Source: Cyanobacteria bacterium FACHB-471 (GTDB taxonomy: Bacteria > Cyanobacteriota > Cyanobacteriia > Elainellales > Elainellaceae). From it: a stretch of 64,000 nucleotides of DNA. The notes below the pieces were generated by a model that was not told the origin of the DNA, made no database searches, and saw only the letters and a list, made by a program, of their open reading frames with translations. How positions within the stretch are numbered: the stretch's first letter is position 1; every line of letters begins with the position of its first letter. Below are positions 35,574 through 43,985 of the stretch, in pieces. Made by a program: the position numbers and the translations under genes. Where the stretch lies: NCBI GenBank assembly GCA_014695345.1, contig JACJOC010000087.1, positions 124,001 to 188,000 on the forward strand, read 5' to 3'.

Positions 35574-35658
35574 GGAGAGGTGGCAGAGCGGTTGAATGCG
35601 GCAGACTCGAAATCTGTTTAAGGGAAACCTTACGGGGGTTCGAATCCCCCCCTCTCCG
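35574..35658 (+). tRNA. tRNA-Ser (anticodon CGA)
   Basis: Class II tRNA. Acceptor arms GGAGAGG / CCTCTCC and discriminator G. The anticodon stem GCAGA/TCTGT encloses CTCGAAA, anticodon CGA (codon UCG). A long variable arm and a T-arm with GGTTCGAATCC are present; CCA is not encoded. Confidence 0.96.
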
Positions 35659-35887
35659 TTTAAGAGTTAGAAGTGAGAAATCGGTTAAGGATTGCCAAAA
35701 GCAGTTTAATCTAGGCTTAATAAGAAGGAATAATTCGCCTTGTAGAACTTGGATTTAGATGTAAGTTACAACACAAATCCGAGTTTTCTAGGCTTAACTT
35801 GAATCTGTTTTGAATTTCTCTTCATCATGGTTGTTAGGTTAAGTCTTATCAGGCTAGACCTTAAACTGTCTTAATTAGAAAACCCTT

Positions 35888-36760
35888 ATGCCGCTGTCTC
35901 GTGTCCTCAGTGCTATTGTTGCGATCGCCCTTGCTCTGGGGATGATTGTTTTGGGTGGATGGTACTTTACCCTCGGTTTTGGCATCATCATTTACCTGGG
36001 GCAGCTGGAATATTTTCAACTCGTCCGGGCTAAGGGGATCGCTCCAGCCGCAAAGACGACTTTGGCAGTCAGTCAGGCACTCTTGATTATTTCGACGTTC
36101 TATCCCACAACGCTGGCTGATGCGGTTTTGCCCGTTGCTGGAACTTTCATTTGTTTCTATCTACTGTTTCAGCCCAAGTTTGCCACGATCGCCGATATCT
36201 CTGCTTCAATTTTGGGATTGTTCTATGGTGGCTATTTACCTAGCTACTGGGTTAGGTTGCGATCGCTAGGTAACGCTGAAGTCAGCAATTTACCTCTAGG
36301 TGGCTACTTCCCCACCTCACTCGAAAGCCTAAGCGATCTTCCCATTGGGCTAACCACTACCCTGCTGGCCTTTGGCTGCATCTGGGCAGCAGACATTGGA
36401 GCCTATGTCTTTGGCAAGCTGTTTGGGAAAACTCGGCTTTCTGACATCAGCCCTAAAAAGACAGTTGAAGGAGCCGTGTTTGGGGTGGCGGGCAGTGTTG
36501 GTGTCGCGGTTGTAGGAGCATGGTATTTGGGTTGGACGGGATGGCCGCTCTCGGGCATGGCGCTCGGCTTACTGATTGGTATTGCCAGTTTGTTGGGCGA
36601 CTTAACCGAATCGATGATGAAGCGAGATGCCGGTGTGAAGGACTCAGGTCAGTTGATCCCCGGTCATGGTGGCATTCTTGATCGAGCAGACAGCTATGTT
36701 TTTACGGCTCCACTGGTCTATTATTTCGTGACTTTGCTGCTGCCTCTGTTGCCCAATTGA
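35888..36760 (+). CDS. cdsA: Phosphatidate cytidylyltransferase
   Basis: Integral membrane enzyme (290 aa, about seven to eight helices) making CDP-diacylglycerol from phosphatidate and CTP, the precursor of phosphatidylglycerol, which PSI and PSII need. The CdsA signature near the C-terminus is complete: SMMKRDAGVKDSGQLIPGHG followed by GILDRADSYVF. A conserved GADIGAYVFGK-like AADIGAYVFGKLFGKT and SPKKTVEGA precede it. It is monocistronic, downstream of tRNA-Ser. Confidence 0.96.
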   Translation: MPLSRVLSAIVAIALALGMIVLGGWYFTLGFGIIIYLGQLEYFQLVRAKGIAPAAKTTLAVSQALLIISTFYPTTLADAVLPVAGTFICFYLLFQPKFATIADISASILGLFYGGYLPSYWVRLRSLGNAEVSNLPLGGYFPTSLESLSDLPIGLTTTLLAFGCIWAADIGAYVFGKLFGKTRLSDISPKKTVEGAVFGVAGSVGVAVVGAWYLGWTGWPLSGMALGLLIGIASLLGDLTESMMKRDAGVKDSGQLIPGHGGILDRADSYVFTAPLVYYFVTLLLPLLPN

Positions 36761-36786
36761 GAATGAACTGTGGGGTAGATGTCTCG

Positions 36787-37620
36787 CTAAGGAATAACGT
36801 TGATTTTGCCCTGACAAAAAATTTGTCCCGACTCTAAAGTTAGCGTTTCAATATCCACTTCTGATCCCAGGTCAATTAGGAAGCCATGCAGATCGTTTAA
36901 GGGTAATCCTCGCTTTGCTTGCAAGTGAGGCAGCCATTGAGGATGAGTAAGCTGTAACTCGTGTCCACTGACTTGCTCCAGTCCGGTACGAATTACCAGA
37001 AGCGTTGTTTCACCGCTAACAGAAATTAAGTCTGCGCTTAACGTTAGCTGGTTTGCGCCAATTAAAATACTGAGATTTTGCAGATTCAGAGATTGCTCTT
37101 CGCCGCCCTCCGCTAAACCGGCCGCATCACTGGATCGCAGCAAATTCACCAAAAATTCGGTTACTGCATTTGCTAGGAGTGGAGCTTTCAAGGAGGCATT
37201 TAGCTCTGCTTCTCGCATCAACAGTTCCCCCCAAACGGGCACAACTTCCAGAAGCCGTAGCGGTTTTCCTTTGATGACTTGACCCAAATTGACTCGGATG
37301 CCTGTTCCCGTCAAATCAATGCAGCTAAGGTGCAACCCTTGATAAATTACGCCTTGAGCCGAAATTGAGACTTGAGGAATGTGCCCAGTGAGCAGTTGGC
37401 GATCGCCCCCCTCAATTTCAACCTCTAGCTGGTCTACTTGCTCAACTTGCGATCGCAACCACAAGCGTACTGCCGGAGACAAAACGCTACTAATCATGCG
37501 ATGCCTAGGTGGAGCCGAGTTCTTACCTTGCTGTGCCTTCTCACTCAAAGATTCAGATGTTGATTGATGTGCTTTAGAGCAGCTTACAGCAGGGGATGGT
37601 TCTCTGCACAACTTCTGCAT
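36787..37620 (-). CDS. DUF2993 (LmeA-like) protein
   Basis: A 277-aa protein of the DUF2993 family, whose actinobacterial member LmeA binds phospholipids. Family features are LSPAVRLWLRSQVEQVDQLEVEIEGGDRQLL and the beta-rich central part (GVIYQGLHLSCIDLTGTGIRVNL). No signal peptide is evident. The first 41 residues are Ser/Gln/Lys-rich and may be untranslated; ATG 37497 (MISSVLSPA) is an attractive alternative start matching the domain edge. Function in cyanobacteria unknown. It diverges from the DUF4912 gene across a 378-bp region. Confidence 0.85.
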   Translation of the reverse strand: MQKLCREPSPAVSCSKAHQSTSESLSEKAQQGKNSAPPRHRMISSVLSPAVRLWLRSQVEQVDQLEVEIEGGDRQLLTGHIPQVSISAQGVIYQGLHLSCIDLTGTGIRVNLGQVIKGKPLRLLEVVPVWGELLMREAELNASLKAPLLANAVTEFLVNLLRSSDAAGLAEGGEEQSLNLQNLSILIGANQLTLSADLISVSGETTLLVIRTGLEQVSGHELQLTHPQWLPHLQAKRGLPLNDLHGFLIDLGSEVDIETLTLESGQIFCQGKINVIP

Positions 37621-37627
37621 CAGCAGT

Positions 37628-37852
37628 GATCCCCTTGCTATTGGAGGAGCTTTACAGCAAAAGTCAATTTCTTATGACATTTTTTGATCCCGTCTACGAT
37701 CCCCCGCTTGAATAAATGTTATGAAATCATGACATTCTGATCCCGTGCAGGCTGATAAAACCGTGGATCAAGCCAGAATCAAGCGATCGCCCCCCCTTGA
37801 TCTCCTGATTATTTTTCTGCAAGATAAACCTAACGGCTGATCCCCTGATCCC
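37628..37852. promoter_or_regulatory. Cluster of GATCCC motifs in divergent promoter region
   Basis: The gene-free stretch 37621-37998 contains GATCCC at 37628, 37686, 37698, 37739, 37839 and 37847, all on the plus strand. Two of them read CTGATCCC(C/G). The density is far above chance for a 6-mer. They may be binding sites for a regulator of either neighbour, or remnants of a short repeat. Confidence 0.35.
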
Positions 37853-37998
37853 GAAGAAAATCCTGTCTTATCCTATTGAGACTTAAAGTCCTGACATCCG
37901 GTTGTCTATGAATTCATAAGGCTACGAGGTGGTTCACCGCCAGAACGGATAACTCAGGGTCAAATCAACCCGATATAGAAACTACCGGAGATCGAATC

Positions 37999-39249
37999 AT
38001 GGCAAATGAACGCCTACCACTAGAGGAAATGACGCTAAGGCAACTTCGCAAAATTGCTAGCGAATATGGCATATCTCGCTACAGTCGAATGCGTAAAGAG
38101 CAGTTGTTGACCTCAATTCAAGAAGCGCAAAAAGCTAAATATCCCCCAAGTTCACCCCGCATTTTGGAGGCACAAGAAGAAGTGGAAGCAGCAAAGTTTG
38201 ACGTAGGGCAGACCGATCGCACAGGTGGTTCGCTGGCAGTCGTAGATGAAGGACTTGCTGATCTTCCAGAGGGTTATGGCGAAAGCCGGATTGTGCTGAT
38301 GCCTCGTGATCCCCAGTGGGCTTACACCTATTGGGATGTGCCCAGTAGCCACAAAGAGGAGCTACGTCGGCAGGGTGGATATCGGTTGGCATTACGCTTT
38401 TATGACGTAACCGATGTCAACCTGGACTACCAGAGACCCCACAACCTGCAGCAGTACGAGTGTGATGAACTGGCACGGGAGTGGTATTTGCCCATCCCTG
38501 TAAGCGATCGCGACTACGTTGCTGAGATTGGCTACATTGCAGGTGACGGCCGCTGGCTCATTCTGGCTCGTTCTGCACCCGTGCGAATTCCTCCCGTTTA
38601 TCCCTCCGACTGGATTGACGACCAGTTCATCAGCGTATCCTGGGAAGAGGAACTGCGCGGCAAGCAATTCGTCGAGCTTGCTCCTCCCAGCAAGCAGGCA
38701 GCAACAGCAGCAGCAGCAGCAGCAGCAGGGGTAATGACTAATGGCAACGCAATTTACGATGAGATTTTTGGCATGGCTGAGTCTGCCGAAGCTCAACGAG
38801 TTGCCGGATCGCTATTTGGCTCAATGCAGCAGGTGCCTGAGCAGGCGATTAGCTCTTACGTCTTCCCGTCGGGTGTTGGCATGTGGGCTGTTCCGACTAC
38901 ATCAGGGTTGAATATGTCTGGCGTGGGTATGTCCGGTGTAGGCTTCTCTGCTTCGGCTCCTCCAATTCGCCCACGCCAGTTCTGGTTGGTTGCTGATGCG
39001 GAGCTTATCGTCTACGGTGCAACGGAGCCTGATGCAACCGTTACCATTGGTGGTCGCCCCATCAAGCTCAACCCCGATGGCACTTTCCGTTTCCAAATGT
39101 CTTTCCAGGATGGGCTGATTGACTACCCAATTATGGCAGTCGCTGCTGACGGTGAGCAGACCCGCTCAGTTCACATGAAGTTTACTCGTGAGACTCCAGA
39201 GCGCAACACGAACACCAAAGCGGAAGCCGTTCAGGAATGGCTGGTATAG
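37999..39249 (+). CDS. DUF4912 protein with Rho-N/SAP-like N-terminus
   Basis: A 416-aa protein. Residues about 8-40 (LEEMTLRQLRKIASEYGISRYSRMRKEQLL) are a Rho N-terminal/SAP-like helical motif that often binds nucleic acid. The DUF4912 domain (about 85-215) has RIVLMPRDPQWAYTYWDVP and ARSAPVRIPP. An Ala-rich linker encoded by a CAG/GCA repeat (38697-38728) and a Gly/Met-rich stretch follow. A C-terminal beta domain (FWLVADAELIVYGATEPDATV) is last. Function unknown; the combination is typical of cyanobacteria. Confidence 0.87.
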   Translation: MANERLPLEEMTLRQLRKIASEYGISRYSRMRKEQLLTSIQEAQKAKYPPSSPRILEAQEEVEAAKFDVGQTDRTGGSLAVVDEGLADLPEGYGESRIVLMPRDPQWAYTYWDVPSSHKEELRRQGGYRLALRFYDVTDVNLDYQRPHNLQQYECDELAREWYLPIPVSDRDYVAEIGYIAGDGRWLILARSAPVRIPPVYPSDWIDDQFISVSWEEELRGKQFVELAPPSKQAATAAAAAAAGVMTNGNAIYDEIFGMAESAEAQRVAGSLFGSMQQVPEQAISSYVFPSGVGMWAVPTTSGLNMSGVGMSGVGFSASAPPIRPRQFWLVADAELIVYGATEPDATVTIGGRPIKLNPDGTFRFQMSFQDGLIDYPIMAVAADGEQTRSVHMKFTRETPERNTNTKAEAVQEWLV

Positions 39250-39504
39250 GTTTATTTAGCCATATATGACAACAGAGGGTGGGAGGGATTACCTCTCACC
39301 CTTTGCTTTTTGTTTGGGCTCCTGCATTCATGCTCCTGCATGAATGCTGTTTTGGAACTGTGCAACGATTCACGCAGCAGACCATTTTGACCACTATGGT
39401 TGAGGCTAATCCAGGGGAGCAGGGATCAAGTCCTCCTTCTGGCGGTTTAACCCGTCTACCCGCGCTCTTTATAAGATGAAAGTGCAGGATAAAAATTAAG
39501 ATAA

Positions 39505-40068
39505 ATGACTTCTCAAGAAATCACCGATACTCTAAAAGCGCTATTTGGTCATGCAGTTGAAATCTCTGAACCTGAATCTTGGCAGGTACAGTTAGACAAT
39601 GTCCGCCTGCTGGTTTTGCTGTCCGAGGATCAATCCTGGCTGCGATCGCTTGTCTCGATTGCCCCGGCTCAAGAAGCGCTTCCCTACCTGGAGCAATTGC
39701 TCGAAGCCAACTTTGACGAAACTCAGGAGACGCGTTACGCCCTTCACCAGAACGTACTTTGGGGAGTATTTCAACACAGTCGAGCGAGCTTAACGCCAGA
39801 AGATTTTAAGGCTGCGATCGCCCGCTTGTTGACACTGCAACAACAAGGACTATCAGCCAGTTTTAATCGACTTGCCGAAACGCAAATTCGTCAGATTGTT
39901 CAAGCAGCCAAACTTCAAGGGCAATCCTTGGAGACGACCTTGCAAACGCTAGATCGGTTTTATCAGGAAGGCGTAATGGGAGAAATTGACCAAAGTGCAA
40001 CCCAACGAGAACAAATATTAGCAGCCTGGCAATATCAATTAGAGCGACTTTGGAACGAAGAGATTTAG
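39505..40068 (+). CDS. Conserved hypothetical protein
   Basis: A soluble 187-aa, mainly helical, acidic protein (MTSQEITDTLKALFGHAVEISEPESWQVQLDN...). No family motif is recognised. The C-terminal half has heptad-like helices (GLSASFNRLAETQIRQIVQAAKLQGQSL). Good codon use and HIP1 sites argue that it is real. It is followed by a palindromic element, then by a response regulator on the same strand. Confidence 0.7.
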   Translation: MTSQEITDTLKALFGHAVEISEPESWQVQLDNVRLLVLLSEDQSWLRSLVSIAPAQEALPYLEQLLEANFDETQETRYALHQNVLWGVFQHSRASLTPEDFKAAIARLLTLQQQGLSASFNRLAETQIRQIVQAAKLQGQSLETTLQTLDRFYQEGVMGEIDQSATQREQILAAWQYQLERLWNEEI

Positions 40069-40081
40069 AAAACCAGAGCTA

Positions 40082-40176
40082 TTAATACCGTTTCTACATG
40101 AAGATGCATATCTTGGAACGTATCCTGCATACGCGGGGCACGTTTCAAAATATGCGTCCTCAAAGAATTGGTATAA
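40082..40176. repeat. Degenerate 95-bp palindrome (MITE-like)
   Basis: Outer ends TTAATACC / GGTATAA enclose long arms. The left arm GAAGATGCATATCTTGGAACGT matches the complement of the right arm at about three quarters of positions, with nearly all differences being transitions. It lies between the hypothetical gene and the response regulator. An internal 37-codon open frame is best explained by the palindrome itself. Confidence 0.65.
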
Positions 40177-40363
40177 GTTCATTACGATCAGATTTGATCG
40201 CTTTAGTTTGATAAATTAAGAATGTGTTTCTCTTTTAATCGTCGGAATTGTTTAAAGTATTCGGCAATACATCAGCCTGATCACTTAATTACATCAGTCA
40301 ACTTGCCCATTTATTTGTTTCACCTGTAAATTAGGGTGAAGGCATAGCACTTGAGCTCGGGTT

Positions 40364-40771
40364 ATGGAGAAACGCATTCTTTTTATTGAAGATAACGATG
40401 ATCATCGTTTCTTGACTCAAGATATGCTTGAGCATTACGGATACACCGTATTTAGCTCTCCTAATGGGGCAAACTTTCTACAATCAATTGCAAGTTTTAG
40501 ACCCCACGTTATTTTGCTCGATCTCAAGCTGCCTGACAAAGATGGATTTGCGTTACTGGAAGAGTTGCTCCATTCGGGATGGAACAACGTTCCAGTAATC
40601 GTGGTTTCTGCATTCACGTTCCGCAGAGAAAAGCTGAGAGCCTTGCACTTAGGCGCACGCCGATATTTGACTAAACCAATCAATCTAAACACGTTGACCC
40701 AAGCAATTGATGCTGAAATTGCTAGCTCTAAGCCTGACCTCCATCTTGTTGCTGGCTCTCTTGGCGACTAA
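40364..40771 (+). CDS. Single-domain response regulator
   Basis: A 135-aa CheY-like receiver. The acidic pocket is in ILFIEDNDDH, the phospho-acceptor Asp in VILLDLKLPDKDG, the Thr/Ser switch in VIVVSAF and the conserved Lys in YLTKPINL. There is no output domain, so it acts by protein contact or in a phosphorelay. No kinase is adjacent; hybrid kinases lie at 45.9 kb and 62.3 kb. Its last 44 bases overlap, tail to tail, the small gene on the other strand. Confidence 0.93.
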   Translation: MEKRILFIEDNDDHRFLTQDMLEHYGYTVFSSPNGANFLQSIASFRPHVILLDLKLPDKDGFALLEELLHSGWNNVPVIVVSAFTFRREKLRALHLGARRYLTKPINLNTLTQAIDAEIASSKPDLHLVAGSLGD

Positions 40772-40928
40772 TAAATTCATCAACTACTTCGTTCATCCTT
40801 GAGTAGTCTGCGGAAATAAGCGAAATTAATTCTTCAAACTGCGAGGTTAAATCTGTGAGAGTTTGGAGATGATTGCCCAGATCGTTTTGCGATTCTAAGT
40901 AGGCTTCTCTGAATTCTTGTGGAGTCAT
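40728..40928 (-). CDS. Small helical acidic protein
   Basis: A 66-aa protein (MTPQEFREAYLESQNDLGNH... RQESQQQDGGQA), predicted helical, with hydrophobic heptads (LQTLTDLTSQFEELISLI). No family is recognised. It overlaps the 3' end of the response regulator gene by 44 bases on the opposite strand. No ribosome site is obvious, so support comes only from the protein-like composition. Confidence 0.45.
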   Translation of the reverse strand: MTPQEFREAYLESQNDLGNHLQTLTDLTSQFEELISLISADYSRMNEVVDEFISRQESQQQDGGQA

Positions 40929-41206
40929 TGCTGAATGTCTGAGTAATCCGTTACATCTATAATTCTCTGTACAATTGTTCTAAAACTGATCGGCTGAATC
41001 GCTTAACTCCCACTAACAAAATTGTGTAGAGCATGAATTGGGTTCTCTACATTTTAAAAAGTTCGTGTAAAGTTGCGATCGCCTCCTAGTCTAGCGCTAC
41101 GTTTGCCCTTTTAAGAAAATACAGCATTCTGGATTTTGTGATTGCTTATTTATTACTTGCTATTGCCACATAAGATTATTCGCCATTGCTTAAGTGTCTT
41201 CTCGCC

Positions 41207-42022
41207 CTACTTTCTCAACTCTTGCTGAGCGATTTTAGTGACCTGCTCAATTTCTGCTAGCGTAGGTGCTACTGCTGAACTTTCCATGTGCAACCACAAC
41301 AGATATTCAATATTGCCGGCTGGTCCTAACAGCGGTGACCAGGTTAACCCACGATACTGCCAACCCAAATCTTGAGCTGAATCTAGGACTTGGGCGATCG
41401 CCCCTGCCTGATCCTGCAAGTCTTGCACAACACCTTTTTTCCCAACCTTTTCTCGCCCAACCTCAAATTGAGGTTTGACCAGCAGCACGACTTCTCGTGG
41501 AGCCTGAAGCAGGTGCCACAGTGCAGGCAAAATTTTAGTTAAAGAAATAAACGAAACATCTGCAACGCCTAGATCAGGATAGGGCTGCTCGGCAATATAA
41601 AGCTCTTCGGGTTTCAGGTTTCGCAGATTGGTTCGCTCTCGCAGCACCACACGTTGATCCTGACGCAGGCTCCAAGCGACTTGTCCATAGCCGACGTCTA
41701 CACCATATACCTGCTTTGCACCAGCTTGGAGCAGACAATCTGTAAAGCCTCCTGTAGAAATTCCTGCATCCAGGCAAATTCGCTCTGCAATTGGAATCTG
41801 GAAAACCTGGAGTGCCCTTGCGAGTTTTTCACCGCCTCTAGAGACAAAAGGCGATCGCTGCTTCACCTGGATCTGAGCCGCAACCTCCACTTCAGTTCCG
41901 GGTTTGTCAACAAGTTGCTGATTCACCATCACCTCCCCTGCCCGAATCAGCCGCTGGGCTTGCTGGCGGGAGTCTGCGAGATTCAGTTCCACTAAAAGAG
42001 TATCGAGTCGCTGTTTAGCCAA
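41207..42022 (-). CDS. tlyA: TlyA-family rRNA methyltransferase
   Basis: A 271-aa protein with an N-terminal S4 RNA-binding domain (RLDTLLVELNLADSRQQAQRLIRAGEVMVN) and an FtsJ-like methyltransferase domain (ICLDAGISTGGFTDCLLQAGAKQVYGVDVGYGQ; DVSFISLTKILP; VVLLVKPQFEVGREKVGKKGVV). TlyA methylates ribosomal RNA ribose 2'-OH groups in Mycobacterium and is sometimes annotated as hemolysin A. The K-D-K-E type catalytic residues seem present. It lies 60 bp downstream of tRNA-Arg on the same strand and may be co-transcribed. Confidence 0.93.
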   Translation of the reverse strand: MAKQRLDTLLVELNLADSRQQAQRLIRAGEVMVNQQLVDKPGTEVEVAAQIQVKQRSPFVSRGGEKLARALQVFQIPIAERICLDAGISTGGFTDCLLQAGAKQVYGVDVGYGQVAWSLRQDQRVVLRERTNLRNLKPEELYIAEQPYPDLGVADVSFISLTKILPALWHLLQAPREVVLLVKPQFEVGREKVGKKGVVQDLQDQAGAIAQVLDSAQDLGWQYRGLTWSPLLGPAGNIEYLLWLHMESSAVAPTLAEIEQVTKIAQQELRK

Positions 42023-42081
42023 ATTCGGAAATGGGTAAGGAAAAGTGGGGTAAAGGAATTACCCTTCACGCCCAAATCTAA

Positions 42082-42155
42082 CGCCCCAGGCTGGACTCGA
42101 ACCAGCGACCAACTGCTTAGAAGGCAGTTGCTCTATCCACCTGAGCTACTGGAGC
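42082..42155 (-). tRNA. tRNA-Arg (anticodon TCT)
   Basis: A 74-base class I tRNA on the minus strand. Acceptor arms GCTCCAG / CTGGGGC (one G-T pair), discriminator G. Anticodon stem ACTGC/GCAGT with loop CTTCTAA, anticodon TCT (codon AGA). D-arm AGCTCAGGTGGATAGAGC and T-arm GGTTCGAGTCC are standard. Confidence 0.96.
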
Positions 42156-42261
42156 ATGTATTGAAGCGAATCAGGCTAAGAAGGCTCACTGGTGCCAAGG
42201 TGCTGCAATGGCTGCCCTGAACACATTGGGAAACCAAACTTCTCTGTACTAACCTTTTCGC

Positions 42262-42301
42262 GAACCAATATATAGTATCAAAACAAACGTTATATTGGTT
42301 C
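42262..42301. promoter_or_regulatory. Perfect 11-bp inverted repeat
   Basis: GAACCAATATA / TATATTGGTTC separated by 18 bases, about 110 bp upstream of tRNA-Arg and facing the plus-strand genes. No T-tract follows. It could be an operator; it is not a terminator. Confidence 0.4.
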
Positions 42302-42356
42302 AGCTAATATCTCAGCTTCTAACACAGGAGTTAGTTGCAGAATAGTTCAACAACAG

Positions 42357-42479
42357 ATGTACACTGAAAACCAACTCAAATCAGTTTTAGATGGGATAGT
42401 AAAGTTAACTGAGGCGATCGCTGTTCACGATCAGCTCAATTTAGACGGCACTTTCCATCTGGAGGGCTTGCCTGAATGA
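42357..42479 (+). CDS. Candidate 40-aa small protein
   Basis: Reading frame MYTENQLKSVLDGIVKLTEA... ending LEGLPE, 40 aa, acidic and amphipathic, with a HIP1 site inside it. It sits in the otherwise gene-free 42156-42532 gap, 53 bp before the next gene on the same strand. No clear ribosome site. It may be a real small protein or chance. Confidence 0.35.
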   Translation: MYTENQLKSVLDGIVKLTEAIAVHDQLNLDGTFHLEGLPE

Positions 42480-42532
42480 GTTTTGCGTCTACCCCGTATC
42501 CCTAGTCTTGACAGGAGTAAATTGGCAGCGTC

Positions 42533-43201
42533 ATGTTTATCCTAAAGAGGCAGGATGTTGAAATCTCAAGCGTTCAGCATCCAAAAAGGGATCAGCAAAT
42601 TCCAATCCTGCAATATCAGGGGCAAACTTTTCGTCTGATTAGCGTCTTTAACGCTTCCCAGGAAGAGGAAGCCAAAGCTTTTTGGCGAGATTTAACCGAC
42701 AATCGGGGCAAAGCCTGCGTCTTATTAGAAGAACCTGAACGCTATAGCGTGTGGGGCAAAGTGCGTCTGGAGCAGCTTGGGGTTGATCCTGATGCTCAAT
42801 CCGATGATGAAACTACACCGCATTTCATCCAGGCGTGTTTGTTATTGTTGCAGGCGATGTATATCGACATCGAAGATTTGCTGGGAGCCAGACAAGTCGG
42901 CTTATTTCAGAAAGAGATTACAGCAGTCTTTCAACAGGGGCGCTTCCCTCAAACTGAATCGCCTGCCGCAATTAACCAGCTATTGACGATTGACCCACTA
43001 GCATCGCTACAAATTCCCTCCTGGCAAGAACACCATCTGAACACGCTGCTGCGAGAACTGCATCGAATCGGGAAAGAGCATTTTGGTAATGCAACCTTCA
43101 CAGAACGAGTCATGGATGCCTTGCAAGACATGTCAGCAAAAGATCGAACGCAATTCTTAGGTTGGTTGAAGCAGTCTCCATACGGTAAAGAGTGGCTGTA
43201 G
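42533..43201 (+). CDS. Conserved cyanobacterial hypothetical protein
   Basis: A 222-aa soluble protein (MFILKRQDVEISSVQHPKRDQQIPILQYQG...). The N-terminal half is beta-rich (FRLISVFNASQEEEAKAFWRDL; CVLLEEPERYSVWGKV). The C-terminal half is helical (ERVMDALQDMSAKDRTQFLGWLKQ). I think this is a widely conserved cyanobacterial family without assigned function (Npun_F0813-like), but that name is from memory and unverified. Confidence 0.75.
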   Translation: MFILKRQDVEISSVQHPKRDQQIPILQYQGQTFRLISVFNASQEEEAKAFWRDLTDNRGKACVLLEEPERYSVWGKVRLEQLGVDPDAQSDDETTPHFIQACLLLLQAMYIDIEDLLGARQVGLFQKEITAVFQQGRFPQTESPAAINQLLTIDPLASLQIPSWQEHHLNTLLRELHRIGKEHFGNATFTERVMDALQDMSAKDRTQFLGWLKQSPYGKEWL

Positions 43202-43335
43202 GTTCGCGCTCGTCAATTTGCTAGCGATCGCTGTTATGAACAGCACTGCTTAGAGCTGAATGTTAAGTTTTGTGAGGTTAGACTATAGAAAGATACTTAT
43301 CGTCCTGATTGAAACAGTTAGCCCCAAGTCTGCTT

Positions 43336-43833
43336 ATGTCTCCGTCAAACTCCCGAAAATCAACAGTGACCACAGCACCTCCTGCATCCTCTGGTCCGAC
43401 GTGGCAGATTAAGCTGCTGTATGACGGTGAGTGTCCGCTGTGCTTACGAGAAGTGAACTTTTTACAAAAGCGAGATGCGGGTCGCGGTCGAGTCGCGTTT
43501 GTTGATATTGCTGCTGATGATTATGCCCCCGAAGCCAATGGCGGTGTGGACTTTGAAACCGCAATGGGGCGCATTCACGCTGTGTTGCCCGACGGCACGG
43601 TGATCAAAAACGTTGAGGTGTTTCGTCGAGTCTACGAAGTTCTGGGAATCGGCTGGATTTACGCGGTCACCAAGTTGCCTATTGTCGGTCGTTTGGTTGA
43701 CTGGCTGTATGAAATCTGGGCAGACAAACGATTGGCTTTGACTGGACGAGCAGACTTAGCTACCCTTGTTGTCGATCGCCAAAAGCGGCTTGAATGCAAT
43801 ACTCAAGATCGCTGCCGCCTGCCTGACAAATAG
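43336..43833 (+). CDS. DUF393 / thiol-disulfide oxidoreductase DCC family protein
   Basis: A 165-aa protein from ATG 43336. The hallmark DGECPLC (DxxCxxC, the DCC motif) opens the thioredoxin-like domain at about residue 30, preceded by a Ser/Pro-rich leader of about 25 residues. FRRVYEVLGIGWIYAVTKLPIVGRLVDWLYEIWADKRL matches the family's C-terminal membrane-associated helices. The role of this family is undefined; electron or thiol exchange is assumed from the CxxC. A longer start at TTG 43309 is possible. Confidence 0.9.
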   Translation: MSPSNSRKSTVTTAPPASSGPTWQIKLLYDGECPLCLREVNFLQKRDAGRGRVAFVDIAADDYAPEANGGVDFETAMGRIHAVLPDGTVIKNVEVFRRVYEVLGIGWIYAVTKLPIVGRLVDWLYEIWADKRLALTGRADLATLVVDRQKRLECNTQDRCRLPDK

Positions 43834-43936
43834 CAGGTTTGGTTCGTAGCAGTTTAAACCGGGTCTGTAACGATTTGAATGGGCGATCGCCTTACCATAA
43901 ACCTATGAGCTTCTTAGTTTGTCGTATATCTGTAGA

Positions 43937-43968
43937 GTAGGCATTGCCTACACTTCTTGGTGTGTAGC
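43937..43968. promoter_or_regulatory. Palindrome upstream of invertase
   Basis: GTAGGCA-T-TGCCTAC is a perfect 15-base palindrome, overlapping a second pair CTACAC / GTGTAG just downstream. It ends 18 bases before the start codon. The spacing is not that of NtcA (GTA-N8-TAC), because here the gap is nine. A possible operator or leader hairpin. Confidence 0.4.
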
Positions 43969-43985
43969 TTAGAGAGGACTAACGC

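Noticed and set aside
40098-40211. 37-codon frame MKMHILERIL... after the hypothetical gene
   Set aside because: It lies mostly inside the degenerate palindrome, which explains the open frame.
43937-43951. Possible NtcA site before the invertase
   Set aside because: The gap between GTA and TAC is nine bases, not eight; kept only as a palindrome.
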